From Zea mays (lineage: Eukaryota; Streptophyta; Magnoliopsida; Poales; Poaceae), in contig NC_050101.1 in assembly GCF_902167145.1 (NCBI RefSeq), forward strand, positions 180,292,428 through 180,356,427: a stretch of DNA of 64,000 bases, in the 5' to 3' direction. Shown one piece after another: positions 1-10,415 of the stretch. Positions within the stretch are counted from its first letter, which is position 1. Each line of letters starts with the position of its first letter. The translations under genes were made by a program, and so were the position numbers. Under the pieces are notes generated by a model, which searched no databases, was not told the DNA's origin, and saw only the letters and a program-made list of their open reading frames with translations.

Positions 1-1878
1 CTACATTGAACCGACCACAGTGCCTGAATTTGGCGGTGAGACCTCTTCGACTACTGAAGCCAAAGAACCTGCTCTTACACAGAGGATTGAAGAGCCGGCT
101 GCAATGCCGAAAGCTGGCAAAATTGAGGAACCGAGAACCGAAGGGACGAAAACATTAGAAATTCTAAGCCCTTCAACAGGAGTGGAGGCGCCGAAGACGC
201 AAAAAGATCTAGCAGCAACCCCCAAGAGAAAAAGGATGGCTAGCGTATTAGATGTGCTGGAGACGATAAAAACTTCAAGCTCTACTCCAGGAAAAATTGC
301 CAAGGCTTCGAAAACATAGGTTGAAACCGAGACAAAGCTGACCGAAGCCGAAGCTACAATGAGCCGGGGCGACGCCGAAGCTGGGCCTTCAGAGCCCACC
401 AAAGAGAAATCCTCGGAAATTGGAGAAAAGGCAGCGGAGGAAGAAGCTATAGAACAAATTTTGCCTGAAAAAGCTGCCGCTCCTACTCCCGAAGCTTTGA
501 AAGAAAATACTGAATATATTAACCGTCATGCTTCGGGAAAAAAGCTCTCTAAAGAAGAACGAGAAGCTCAACACTATGCCCAGAAGCTAAAATATCCAAA
601 GGGGGCATTAGTATTCAATGGCAGCGGAGAAGAGGATTTCTTGTATTGTCTCCCAGACAGCAAGGAGATTTCTGTCTGCCGGGAGATGAGCAGAAGCTTC
701 GGATTCCCGACATTAGAAGACGGGCTTTCGGTGCTGTCGAAAGATGAATTGGCCGACAGTTTAGCATATAATAGTATAAAGGTGTGAAAATCAATTTTTT
801 GTACTTAAAAACGAAAAAAAATTATTTGCTTATACTCAATACCATACTTCTTTTGCAGGGCCTGATTCTTAGCAATGCCCTTAGGGCGCAGAAAAATGCC
901 GAAGACGAAGGATGCACTATAGCTTTGAACAACCTTCGTTCTGAAGTAATTGAACTAAGGAACAAAGGTCTTGAAAAAGGTAAAATATTAAATTCATTGG
1001 TGTGCAAAATAAAAGAAGACGAAACGACTTCCAAAGCCCAAGCTGAAGCCCAGAAATGTGAAATTGAAGACCTTCGGAAACAGCTGGCTGAAGCCAAATT
1101 AAAATGCGCTGTTGCCGAAGCTAAACGAGATGCCAGTGATTACTGGAAAAATTACTGGGAAAAAACAGTTGCAGAACTTCGCGCATCAAAAGAAAGATGT
1201 TTTGAAAAATCTATAGAATGCGTGAAAAAGATAAAAACTAGCTTCGCCAACGTTGGCGCATATTCAAGTGAAGATAACTTCATACGGGGCAACCCCGAAG
1301 GTCCAATTGAGTGGATCAGCAACGAAGCCGAAGCTTTTGAAGAAATTTTGAGCGACCGCGGGGACGTCTGTGCCTTCTCTGGAGCAAGAGGAGTTGCAGC
1401 TATTTTGGAGAAAGCAGGGTGCGAATATGTGAAATTCTGGCCCAAGCCGAAGCTGCTTTCTCTGTTGACGATACGAAAGACCCCTCGGCCGAAGCAAGCT
1501 TAATTGGTGGAAACTTTTTCACTGACATCTGGGAAAATGGCGGCCGAGGGATGGCCCACGAAATAATAAAGAAGAGTGAAAAAGATACTCATGACGCTAG
1601 AGAAGCAACGAAAGCAGCTGAAAAAGCTGTGGAACTCGAAAGGCGGATATGTATTACTTATTAGCGTTTAACTTTACTGTTTATTTTTATGACTTCGAAC
1701 TAATTTATGTTTTCTACCGCAGCTGAACTATCTCCTCCCAGAGCCCTTCGAGTCACTGTCCGACCCAGAGGCAAAGGAATCAACAGAAATTATTAGTATG
1801 GCCGAAAGTATTATGGACGAAGTCGTTACCCAACTGCTGACCAAAGCTGCAGATAAAGTTTTGAAAGAAGAAGAATAG
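1..1878 (+). pseudogene. Antisense accessory gene of element A (3' part, frameshifted)
   Basis: Only the 3' part is in the window; it lies antisense to gag of element A. Exon to 781 encodes an acidic, Ala/Glu/Pro-rich stretch with a basic patch (PKRKRMASVLDVLE near 220-265), interrupted by a stop at 317-319. A phase-0 intron runs 782-858 (GTGTGA...TTTTGCAG) directly after a Lys codon. Exon 859-1650 encodes a long coiled coil (EIEDLRKQLAEAKLKCAV). A second intron is 1651-1722 (GTATTA...CTACCGCAG), and a last exon 1723-1878 ends in KVLKEEE-stop. The first intron is at the same aligned place and phase as the intron of the antisense gene in element B. The frame changes near 1430-1440 and again early in the last exon, so this copy is broken. 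Function is unknown; by homology to B and C it is probably a nuclear coiled-coil protein. Confidence 0.7.
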
Positions 1879-2399
1879 CTATTTGTAAAAACATTGCTAG
1901 AATATTAATGTAACATTTGCTAGACTATGATTGTAATATTTGGTGCTCATGGATTTTGAATGTAATATATAAATGGCTTTTGTAATTCATTTCTTTGCGA
2001 TGCATGAAACTTTTATGTACATACCGTTTTTGAGCCTTTGGCGAAAAAACATCTTCCCTTCTTTTCATGCTTCGTAAAGAAGAGATTTTATGCTTCGTAA
2101 AAAATCCTCCAATCGTGGCAAAAACATTAATGCTTCGTCAACAATAGATTTTTCCTCCACATCAGAGCTGATGAAGCTGTATTTCTTGAAAACTTATTTT
2201 GTGCCTTAGCACAATTTCACTTTTTCGAATCATTCTCCGAAGGTCCATATTGTATCCCCTTCTTGTGCCATTGATGCAATATGATGTATGATGTTATGTT
2301 ATGCGAAATGATGTGATGATGTTATGTTATGCAAAATGATGTTTGTGCCGAAGACACACATTCACATCTCCATAATGGAATACACAATCTCTTTGTCGT
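1879..2399. other. AT-rich spacer of element A
   Basis: Downstream of the accessory gene stop. AT-rich, with repeated phrases such as TGCTTCGTAAA (2068-2102) and a short imperfect ATGATGTTATGTTATG repeat at 2281-2340. No gene is visible. It probably holds the 3' untranslated part and polyadenylation region of the antisense gene. Confidence 0.5.
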
Positions 2400-2760
2400 T
2401 TATTTTTCGGCTTCACCGCTTATTTTTCGGTGTATCAGCGCTGACTTTTCGCTGTAAGTTCTGCATTCCCTTAGGAACGTCTTTTGAACTTCTTCGCCTT
2501 CTATTTCGGTGGTATTTGCGTTGACTTTTCGCGCTTCGCCTTATGTTTCGGTGGTATTTGGCTCTGCATTCCCTTTGGAACGACTTTTGAGCAGAAAACT
2601 TACACTGCGCTCCCTTAGGAACGACTTTTTGTAGCTTCGGCAAACTTACTCTGCGTTCCTTAGAACGACTTTGTGTAGCTTTGGCAAACTTATGTTGGGT
2701 TCCTTAGAATGACTTTTTGTGCTTCAGCAACTTTTCAAACTTCGTGAGTCTGTGGAGAAG
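2400..2760. repeat. Degenerate tandem repeats between gag and antisense gene, element A
   Basis: Repeated units contain CCTTAGGAACGACTTTT on the plus strand (minus: AAAAGTCGTTCCTAAGG), spaced irregularly at roughly 50-70 bp and mixed with TTCGGTGGTATTTG copies. The same phrases occur in reverse orientation at 57540-57850 in element B. The array sits where pol should end and the antisense gene should terminate. Confidence 0.75.
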
Positions 2761-3008
2761 ATATATTTCACTATGGCAAGAATGAAGTTATTACAAGAAA
2801 TTGAAAATAACAAGAGAGCTAAGTTTTCAATAACAGTTCCTTAGTAAAAAAGAAAATGATGATGAATGTAAAAACTGCTTTAGGGGTAGGATATCTCTCA
2901 ATAGATATGCTTTGATTATGGCACAGTACTGTTGACTGTGCGAGCTTCGGACTCCTCCCTGAAATCTCGCTACTGATGGGTATGCTGGCTCCCTTCTGGC
3001 TGCTGGCC

Positions 3009-4423
3009 TCATGAATATGCAGGTTGTAGTGGTGGTGGAGGTGGAGGCTGTTGCCAAGATGCCTGTGACTGACTAGCCAAAGCAACAGAAACTGTAGGGT
3101 GGTTACCCACATACTCTGGTATGTAGGGTGAGTGATACGAAGCAGTGTGCATGACCTGCTTCGGCTGGTTCTGTTGAGCTGCAGCTTCTGCTATTTCCTT
3201 CTGTTTCTGAAAGGTGACATGGCACATCCTTGTAGTATGGCCCTTGTCCTCACCACAGAATAGGCAATAAATTTTCCTAGGCTGATCCCAAACCTTCCTC
3301 CGAAGCCCCTAGCGCCTCTGCCTCTTGAAGCTGGCGGCCGGAGAGAGCTTTGTTGTTGCCCTGAAGCTTGAGAGGAATATTGTGGCCTCTGCTATTGACT
3401 TGCTCTGTCGTCACTCTAGGTGGAGTGGATTGACCTGACATGCCTTAGGTGGATTCTTCCCCCGAAGCCCCTGGTCATCTCAGAGAACCTGTAGGCTTCC
3501 TCCCTTGTTTGACGAAAGTCATTATCACCCCGGATGTATTCATCCATCTTTTGAAGCAATTTCTCCAAAGTTTGTGGAGGTTTTCTAGCAAAATATTGGG
3601 CAGTAGGTCCTGGACGAAGCCCCTTGATCATGGCCTCAATGACAATTTCATTGGGCACTATAGGCGCTTGTGCTCTCAAACGCAAGAACCTTCAGACGTA
3701 TGCCTAAAGATACTCCTCATGATCTTGTGTGCATTGAAACAGAGCCTGAGCTGTGACTGGCTTCGTCTGAAAGCCTTGGAAACTCGTCACTAACATATCC
3801 TTGAGCTTCTGCCATGAAGTAATGGTTCTTGGCCGAAGAGAAGAATACCACGTTTGAGCCACACTCTTAACTGTCATGACGAAGGACTTGGCCATGACAG
3901 CTGTGTTGCCTCCATATGAAGATATGGTTGCTTCATAACTCATCAAAAACTGCTTCGGGTCTGAATGCCCATCATACATTGGAAGCTAAGGTGGCTTATA
4001 TGATGGGGGCCACGGGATAGCCAGCAGTTCTGCTGCCAAGGGAGAAGCATCGTCAAAAGTAAAGGTACCATGATTAAAATCATCATACCATCCATCATCA
4101 TCGAACAAGCCTTCTTGATGAAGCTCCCTGTGTTGGGGCCTTCGTTCTTATTCATCTTGAGCAAGATGGCGTACTTCTTCAGTGGCTTTGTCAATCTGCC
4201 TTTGAAGGTCGGCTAGTCGAGCCATCTTCTCCTTCTTCCTTTGTACTTGTTAATGAAGCATCTCCATGTTTCTGATTTCTTGGTCCAACTCGTCCTCCTG
4301 GGGTGTTGGACTAGTGGCCTTCCTCTTCTGGCTTTGGGCCTCTTGAAGAGAAAGGGTCTCCTGGTTCGGGTCCAGCGGCTGCAGAGCGGCAGCCCCTATC
4401 GCTGAAGCTTTCTTCGTTGGCAT
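3009..4423 (-). pseudogene. gag of element A (Tat-type), interrupted by stops
   Basis: Structural capsid/nucleocapsid gene of a Ty3-gypsy element. The first Met is at 4423, 41 bp inside the PBS, and begins MPTKKASAIGAAA. A short coiled coil follows (QVQRKKEKMARLADLQRQI). The retrotransposon gag core lies at about 3980-3420, with WQKLKDMLVTSFQGFQ and LRPGPTAQYF. A CCHC zinc knuckle is visible near 3275-3221 (CLFCGEDKGHTTRMC), then a Gln/Pro-rich tail. In-frame stops occur near 4255, near 4155 and twice near 3690-3705, so no full Gag can be made. No protease or RT follows; after about 2830 the sequence passes directly into the tandem-repeat spacer. Confidence 0.8.
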
Positions 4424-4463
4424 GACGAAGGTCAGTGCTTGCCGAAGGTGGTCGAAAAGGATT

Positions 4464-4482
4464 CACCGGAGGTGGGCGCCAA
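4464..4482 (-). other. Primer binding site, element A
   Basis: On the minus strand the LTR end ...CCACAACA is followed at once by TTGGCGCCCACCTCCGGTG, the usual place and TGGCGCC start of plant Ty3-gypsy primer sites. Confidence 0.8.
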
Positions 4483-5152
4483 TGTTGTGGACTTGTTCTC
4501 AAATGCTATGAGTTAAGAACAAGGCAACACAAAAAATGTTAAATGTTAAGGCCCTTCGTTCTTCGAGGCATTATTTCCCTTAGGATATAATGATCTTCGG
4601 ATGAAGGTCATGAAGGACATACCTTCATCATTGCGGCATACGATAATGAAAAAAGAATCATACGAAATGTAAAAGATAACGTGAACAGTTATGTATCATT
4701 ATCAGATCATTTCTATTTTATTATCATGGAAAAATAGAAATGATATCAAGTTACAAATGTACCTTCGGCTTGAAAGAAGGTAAGAGTACGAGTGTGACGC
4801 AAAAGCAGAATGCCAAGTCAGCGTGAACAGTACAAGAGCATTGTTCATCTATTTATAGGCACGGGATGCAGCCCATGTAAAATTACACCCATGCCCTTTA
4901 CATTTGCTAATGACTCTATAGTGATCCATCGAGGTCTAAATAGCCTTTTTTCCTTTTAAGTCGGTTCCCTTTTCTGCTATCATGCCGAAGCTCCCCTGCG
5001 CATTGCTTCGGCTCTGCGCCAATCTTCGTATTCTTTGTGCTTCTTCACACTGTGGTTCTGATCCGAGTCCGAAGGTACCTGTTCATGTATTATACTCCAA
5101 AAACATTGTTAAACATGTTTTGAGGACCTTCAGAAGATGTAGGCCCCCAACA
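4483..5152 (-). repeat. 5' LTR of element A (670 bp)
   Basis: On the minus strand it begins TGTTGGGGGCCTACATC at 5152 and ends AAGTCCACAACA at 4483, giving terminal TGTTG/CAACA inverted repeats. The PBS follows directly. A TATAAATA box is at 4857-4850. Its far side abuts the RT coding sequence of element D. Confidence 0.85.
4850..4857 (-). promoter_or_regulatory. TATA box of element A LTR
   Basis: TATAAATA on the minus strand, inside the LTR and followed by AGATGAACA, the same context as the TATA box in the LTRs of element B (52999 and 62514). Confidence 0.65.
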
Positions 5153-5890
5153 CCATCTTTCTTCTCCACGAACAAAACTAGAGCGGCCCAAGGCGAAGTA
5201 CTTGGTCTGATGTAGCCTTTCTCTAACAATTCATCAATATGATTCTTGAGTTCCACCAATTTTGGTCCCGACACTTGATAGGCTCTCTTGGAAATAGGGG
5301 CGATGCCTGCGATAAGCTCTATGGGAAACTCAACTTTATGCTCGGGTGGCAAGCCTGGTAACTCCTTGGGGAACACGTCGGGGAACTCTGACACAATTCT
5401 AATATCCTCAATCAGGTTGGTCTCCTTACCATCTACAGATAAATGGTGACAGGCTCCTTCTAGTTCATGCATGTACAGTTCAGTTACTACTTCCTTTCCA
5501 GATGAGGACACCAACTTTACTGTCCTCTTGTCACAACTGACAGTGGTTGTGTTTCTGTGTAGCCAATTCATCCCTAGGATGACATCTAACCCTTGAGTAC
5601 CCATTACTACTAGGTTAGTGGGGAAGTATATCCCCCTTATTTCAATCCTTAGATTTAGACACATCTTATCGGACTAAACTTTTCCCCAAACTGAATTAAC
5701 TCTTAAAGGTGGAATCATTGGTTCTATGGGGATGTTATGTGCTTCTACCCATGATGTAGAAACAAAAGAATGCATGGCACCAGTATCAAACAATACTTTT
5801 GTTGGGTAGGATTCGACTGGAAACATACCTACTGCCACATCCTGAGCATCCTAGATTGCTTCGGCCTCCAAGTGGTTTACATTTCCACGG
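5153..5890 (-). pseudogene. Protease and N-terminal RT of element D (truncated pol)
   Basis: Retroviral-type aspartic protease with the active-site motif FDTGAMHSFVS (DTGA codons at 5787-5776), then the flap and core (GLDVILGMNWLHRN). Next comes the reverse transcriptase entry region (FPDVFPKELPGLPPEHKVEF, then IRPSTSPWAALVLFVEKKDG). The reading stops at 5153 because element A was inserted right after the KKDG motif that precedes the first catalytic RT block. A TAG lies near 5672 and others occur before the protease. The palm YxDD, RNase H and integrase are not present in the window. Confidence 0.85.
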
Positions 5891-5959
5891 TTATAGGCCT
5901 AGCCACGGCCTCTTGGTGCTTGCTGTGGTGCTCCTTGTCTTGCTGAAGTGTTGAATGCT

Positions 5960-8458
5960 GACGATTGTTGAGTTGCCTTCTTTGGGCAGTGATTCGCCTA
6001 ATGACCTTGTTCCCCACAATGGAAACACGTGCGACCTCCTCCTTGTGCTAGAGCTGCTTGGTTGTTCTGGTTGGTTGCTGGGGCATGAAGGTGAGGTGCC
6101 TAGTTGTTCTGACACTAGTACCGATTTCCTCCTTGTTGGTTGTTCTGACGATACTGCTACTGCTGCTGAAGGAACTGTCTCTGATACTGCTGCTGGTGCT
6201 GACATTGATGTTGGTGCTGGTGCTGGTGACTTTGAGGGTGACCTTGCTTGAATTGCTGAGGTGGGTTGCCTGAGTAGTGGGGACGACTGCTACTCTCGGC
6301 CTAAGATCCACAAATCTTGTGTTTCCTGTCCTCCATCTCCTGGCGCTTCCTTTCCGTCATTATGGCTTTGTCGATCAAATGCTAAAGGTAGTTAAAGTAT
6401 GGTTCATCAGTTGGTAGTGAAGGGGGTCAACCAAACCTATCAGAAAATGATACTGCCTCTTATCATCTATATTGACATCCTCGGGTGCATAGCGTGATAA
6501 CTGCAGAAACTTGTCCCTATACTCACTGACAGATAGGGGGCCTTGCTTCAGTGCTAGAAATTCCTCCTTTCTTACTATCATCAGCCCTTCAGGCACATGG
6601 TAATGGTGGAAGTTGTCCCTAAACTCCTCCTAGGTGATGGTTTTGGGGTCGGCATGGGTGGTAAGGTAAGACTCCCACCAGAACTGTGCTGCTCCCCATA
6701 GCTGACGGGGACCATACAACATATTCTCACGATCGTTGCGTTGAGCGGTGTGAAACTCACGCTCCACGGTACACAACCAATCATCAGCGTCCATGGGATC
6801 TGCAGAATGGGCAAAGAAAGGGGGATGGCCCCTCATGAATTATGCCCGCTTGTCTCTGGGCACATGTGGCATCTGAACTTGCACCTGAGGTTGAGGTTGG
6901 GGTTGCTGCTGCTGCACCTGCTACATTGCTGCTAAAGTCTCACCAATTGCTTGGACTGCTTGGGTTTGCATCAGGAACATCTTCTCAATGGTCATCGGGG
7001 GGTGGCAGTGGCAACTGCTGCTAGGCTGCCTCCTCCTAGGGTGCCTGCTGCTTCTGTTGAGCACGCCTTTCACCTCTACGTCTGTTCTCAGACATCTATA
7101 GAAAGCACACAGACATCAAATCTGACTCTATAGTCTTTCAGCACAAGAAAAGATATACGGAAATCTTCATTATACTGAACTATTGATCATCTTCACTGAC
7201 TCTCAACACAACTTCTCAGATAAAGGGGAAAAGTGGAAATAAAGGGATTGCCCAACTAAATAATTGTAACTACACCATGTTGCAGGGGATGCTCACACCT
7301 TAGTGACAATCATTACAAAGATCCAACTTCATTACAAGTTCATCACGACAAGCATCAAAACATATGATAAGCAAACTAAGGCTAACTAAGACTGACTAAG
7401 ACTAAGACACCGAAGTAAGCATTATTACAGACTCCGACTCTGTCAATCTATGGCTCCAAATCTATCTGGGTCCTGCAGTCAGGGGTGCCGTAATCAAAGC
7501 GGCCACGAGGCAGCGAGCGGTAAGGGTGCTAAATCCTGACAGGAGCGGGAGAACCACCATCCTGATAGTGGCGCATTGCGCGCTCAGCACGCAATTCCGC
7601 AACCTTCGCCCGACCCTTGCCCAACTCGCCAAGGGTGTGGTCCAGCTCGTTGTTGAGCACGACAACTAGGTTGACCATACTGCTCAGCCTAGGATTGCCC
7701 TCACTTAGACAATCACACCTCCAGCACTGCCGGTCGAACGACGATGGTAGTATTTCAGGTCTAGGCCATCAGCTACCCCACTGAACAACGAGCGATACTG
7801 CGAAAGAGCATGCCATGCAGCATCTTGCATGGCTACCTCGACAGTATCCCTCTCAGTGATAGAATAATGCTCTGAGAAGGCCTCTGCATCCTGGAGATCA
7901 TCATCCGGACGACGCACCAAGCAAGTAGCCTCCCACTGGTCCGGGGTACAACTCGTGATGATGCTGGTAGACTACACAACGGTACTCAATAGACCAAGTG
8001 TGTCGGTCGAAGGTCCGACGTAGCAAGGTGTTGAGAGAGTCGTGGAAGTGACACCCATGAGCGGTGTCACGAGTGATTGTTCTAGCGATCCATCCCTCTA
8101 GCTCCTGCTCCTCCGAAAGCTCCATGCTGTGGCTCGAACTGCCACCGGCGTTGTCGTCTCCATCTCCGTCAGGGTCTCCTCCAGCAGTCGGGATACCCTG
8201 TGGTGGTGCAGGGGGCATCTCTGGCTGAGGTGCAGAGGAAGGCTACCTCCCAAACTCCACCTTCTACTGAGGCGAAGGGGAAGAGTTCTGCTACTCCTGC
8301 TTCTGGCATCGATGCTCCTGCTCCCCGTGCAGGCGACGATGCAGTCTCTCGAAGTGGCTAGACTGACTTGTCACCGTGCGACGCAGTGGGCGCTCCGCCA
8401 GGCGAGAGGGCAAAAAGGGGATCACTGACTTACGTGCAGTACATCTAATACGAGCCAT
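5960..8458 (-). pseudogene. gag of element D, multiply interrupted
   Basis: Starts at Met 8458 about 235 bp inside the PBS (MARIRCTARKSVIPFLPSRL). The capsid core is recognisable in two stretches: 6836-6600 (DPMDADDWLCTVEREFHTAQ, then FWWESYLTTHADPKTIT) and 6596-6375 (PLSVSEYRDKFLQLSRYAPE). A Gln-rich linker follows at 6300-6060, then a zinc knuckle CFHCGEQGH...ANHCPKK at about 6027-5985. Numerous TAG and some TAA/TGA codons break the frame, many where a CAG would be expected. It is a pseudogene. Confidence 0.8.
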
Positions 8459-8690
8459 CTACAAAAGACATTGTAAGCACAAGAGTGAGAGTAGAACTAT
8501 GTGACCAGCAAGTAAACAACAAGAAAAGTGAGAATTTTTTTTGTAAGATGAGAATATAAATAATAATATAACATAAAATTGGTCAAGATGACCAACTTTT
8601 TAAATGACACCAAGGTCAAGGTAAGAATAGGGGTCTATAGTCCTTAGGGCGACCATTCTAGTCTAGGTTAGCAGTCCTACATTCAGCAAG

Positions 8691-8703
8691 GGCTTTGATA
8701 CCA
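8691..8703 (-). other. Primer binding site of element D (tRNA-Met type)
   Basis: Minus strand TGGTATCAAAGCC, four bases inside the LTR end at 8708. It matches the 3' end complement of initiator tRNA-Met (TGGTATCAGAGC) with one change. Confidence 0.75.
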
Positions 8704-8707
8704 CTTA

Positions 8708-9094
8708 TGTCACACCCGGTTTTGGAAGGCAAACCGAATGCGAACTATGTACGTGCCAGGATCAGAAACTCACGTACACAGCGATTACATAATTGGACAT
8801 CATCACACATTGCTTAAAGTAAATAGTGGAAGTAATACTTTATTACATCAAGATGTCCAAGACATCGATAGAGTCTATAACATAGTCATTAACATTATCA
8901 AAGTGTGGAATACGAAACGTAGTAGATAAAGCCTTCACAGGCAGCTAACAGGGGGTTTGCCACTAACATAACTCAAACTCGTCGTAGTCCTGGAACTTCT
9001 CAAAGTCCTCCATGTTGCCAGCATCTCCTCCTGAGCACTGAATACAGTGGGGACAACCTGGGGTGGGGGTGGTTTTTAAAGCAAGGGTGAGTAC
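8708..9094 (-). repeat. LTR of element D, segment 1 (3' end of the 5' LTR)
   Basis: On the plus strand it starts TGTCACACCCGG at 8708 next to the PBS and runs to the AGTAC target duplication of the Ji-like element. The LTR resumes at 18618 and again at 49231. The three pieces sum to about 3.5 kb, a length typical of Tekay-type elements. Confidence 0.75.
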
Positions 9095-9658
9095 TGATAG
9101 TCGCCTAGAGGGGGGGTGAATAGGGCGAAACTGAAATTTACAAATATAAACACAACTACAAGCCGGGTTAGCGTTAGAAATATAAACGAGTCCGCGAGAG
9201 AGGGGGCAAAACAAATCGCAAGCAAATAAGGAGAGTGACACGCGGATTTGTTTTACCGAGGTTCGGTTCTTGCAAACCTACTCCCCGTTGAGGAGGCCAC
9301 AAAGGCCGGGTCTCTTTCAACCCTTCCCTCTCTCAAACGGTCCCTCGGACCGAGTGAGCTTTCCTTCTTCTCAATCAACCGGGAACAAAACTTCCCCGCA
9401 AGGGCCACCACACAATCGGTGCCTCTTGCCTCGGTTACAATTGAGTGTTGATCACAAGAGCAAAAGAGAAAGAAAGAATGCGATCCAAGCGCAAGAGCTC
9501 AAATGAACACGGCAAATCACTCTCACTAGTCACTAGGGTTTTGTGTGGAATTGGAGAGGATTTGATCTCTTTGAATGTGTCTAGAATTGAATGCCTAGCT
9601 CTTGTAAGTGGTTGAGAAGTGGAAAACTTGGATTGCCATGAATGTGGGGTGGTTGGGG

Positions 9659-9666
9659 TATTTATA
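9659..9666 (-). promoter_or_regulatory. TATA box, 3' LTR of Ji-like element
   Basis: TATAAATA on the minus strand within GGGGCTATAAATACCCC. It lies downstream (minus sense) of the palindrome cluster, the usual order of upstream elements and core promoter. Confidence 0.6.
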
Positions 9667-9714
9667 GCCCCAACCACCAAACTTGACCGTTGGCTGGAGG
9701 CGTCTGTTCGATGG

Positions 9715-10220
9715 CGCACCGGACAGTCCGGTGCACACCGGACAGTCCGGTGCCCCTGCCACGTCATCACTGCCGTTGGATTCTAGCCGTTGGAGCTTCT
9801 GACTTGTGGGCCCGCCTGGGTGTCCGGTGCACACCGGACATGTACTGTTTGATGTCCGGTGCACCGGTATGGGCAAGCCTGACGTCTGCGCGCGCTGCGC
9901 GCGCATTAAATGCACCGCAGAGAGCCGTTGGCGCCGAAGAGAGCCGTTGCTCCGCTGGTACACCGGACAGTCCGGTGCACACCGGACAGTCCGGTGAATT
10001 ATAGCGGAGCGGCTGTCGTGAAAACCCGAGGATGACGAGTTCCGGAGGCCGCGGTTCGTTGGCGCACCGGACATGTCCGGTGCACACCGGACAGTCCGGT
10101 GAATTATAGCGCGCCGGCCTCCGCGAATTCCCGAGAGTGAAGAGTTGGAGTCTGAGTCCCTTGGTGCACCGGACAGGTACTGTTTACTGTCCGGTGGCAC
10201 ACCGGACAGTCCGGTGCGCC
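9715..10220. repeat. Palindrome cluster in Ji-like LTR (19-bp period)
   Basis: Many copies of CACCGGACAGTCCGGTG, an 8-bp inverted repeat around one base. Several are in pairs joined by CA, giving a 19-bp step (9717-9752, 9960-9995, 10080-10101). Variants carry CATGTCC or longer spacers. The same cluster recurs at 17912-18417. Confidence 0.85.
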
Positions 10221-10415
10221 AGACCAGGGGTGCCCTCGGTTGCCCCTTTGCTCCTTTATTGAATCCAACACTTGGTCTTTTTATTGGCTAGATGTGAACC
10301 TTTTGCACCTGTATAACTTATACACTAGAGCAAACTAGTTAGTCCAAAGATTTGTGTTGGGCAATTCAACCACCAAAATTATATAGGAACTAGGTGTAAG
10401 CCTAATTCCCTTTCA

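Larger units (their letters stand above)
1..5152 (-). mobile_element. Tat-lineage Ty3-gypsy element A, gag-containing, pol-less, cut by window edge
   Basis: Read on the minus strand the order is LTR (5152-4483), primer binding site (4482-4464), gag (about 4423-3009), tandem-repeat spacer (2760-2400), then an antisense accessory gene (1878 to beyond position 1). The 3' LTR lies outside the window. No protease, RT, RNase H or integrase is found between gag and the repeats, so the element is non-autonomous. A gag-plus-LTR element with no pol matches what is described for maize Zeon-1, but that name is from memory. The LTR is homologous to that of element B: both have a TATAAATAGATGAA core and a TTGAGAACAAGTCC tail. 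It is inserted in the RT region of chromovirus D at 5152/5153. Confidence 0.85.
5153..8707 (-). mobile_element. Chromovirus-type Ty3-gypsy element D, internal region, truncated by A
   Basis: Minus-strand order: LTR (8708 and beyond), tRNA-Met-type PBS, gag, protease and start of RT, then interruption by element A at 5153. The gag opening (MARIRCTARKSVIPFLPSRL), CCHC knuckle, DTGA protease and PGPKL...IRPSTSPW RT entry fit the Del/Tekay group of chromoviruses. Many in-frame TAG codons show that it is long dead. Any remaining pol and the 3' LTR lie left of the window. Confidence 0.85.
9095..10415 (-). repeat. 3' LTR of Ji-like element (1321 bp)
   Basis: Plus strand TGATAGTCGCC...CCCTTTCA. It contains a cluster of CACCGGACAGTCCGGTG palindromes (9715-10220) and a minus-strand TATAAATA at 9666-9659. 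Nearly identical to 17292-18612. Confidence 0.93.

Noticed and set aside
9595..10200. 201-residue minus-strand open frame in the Ji-like LTR, rich in CAPDCPV/HRTVR repeats (also 17792-18397 and similar frames in Opie-like LTRs)
   Set aside because: Produced by translating the CACCGGACAGTCCGGTG palindromes. Open in several frames on both strands, with no codon bias or domain.
9715..10220. Regularly spaced palindromes look like a CRISPR array
   Set aside because: The 'spacers' are absent or only 2 bp, the units sit inside a plant LTR upstream of a TATA box, the same cluster recurs in every LTR copy, and the genome is eukaryotic.
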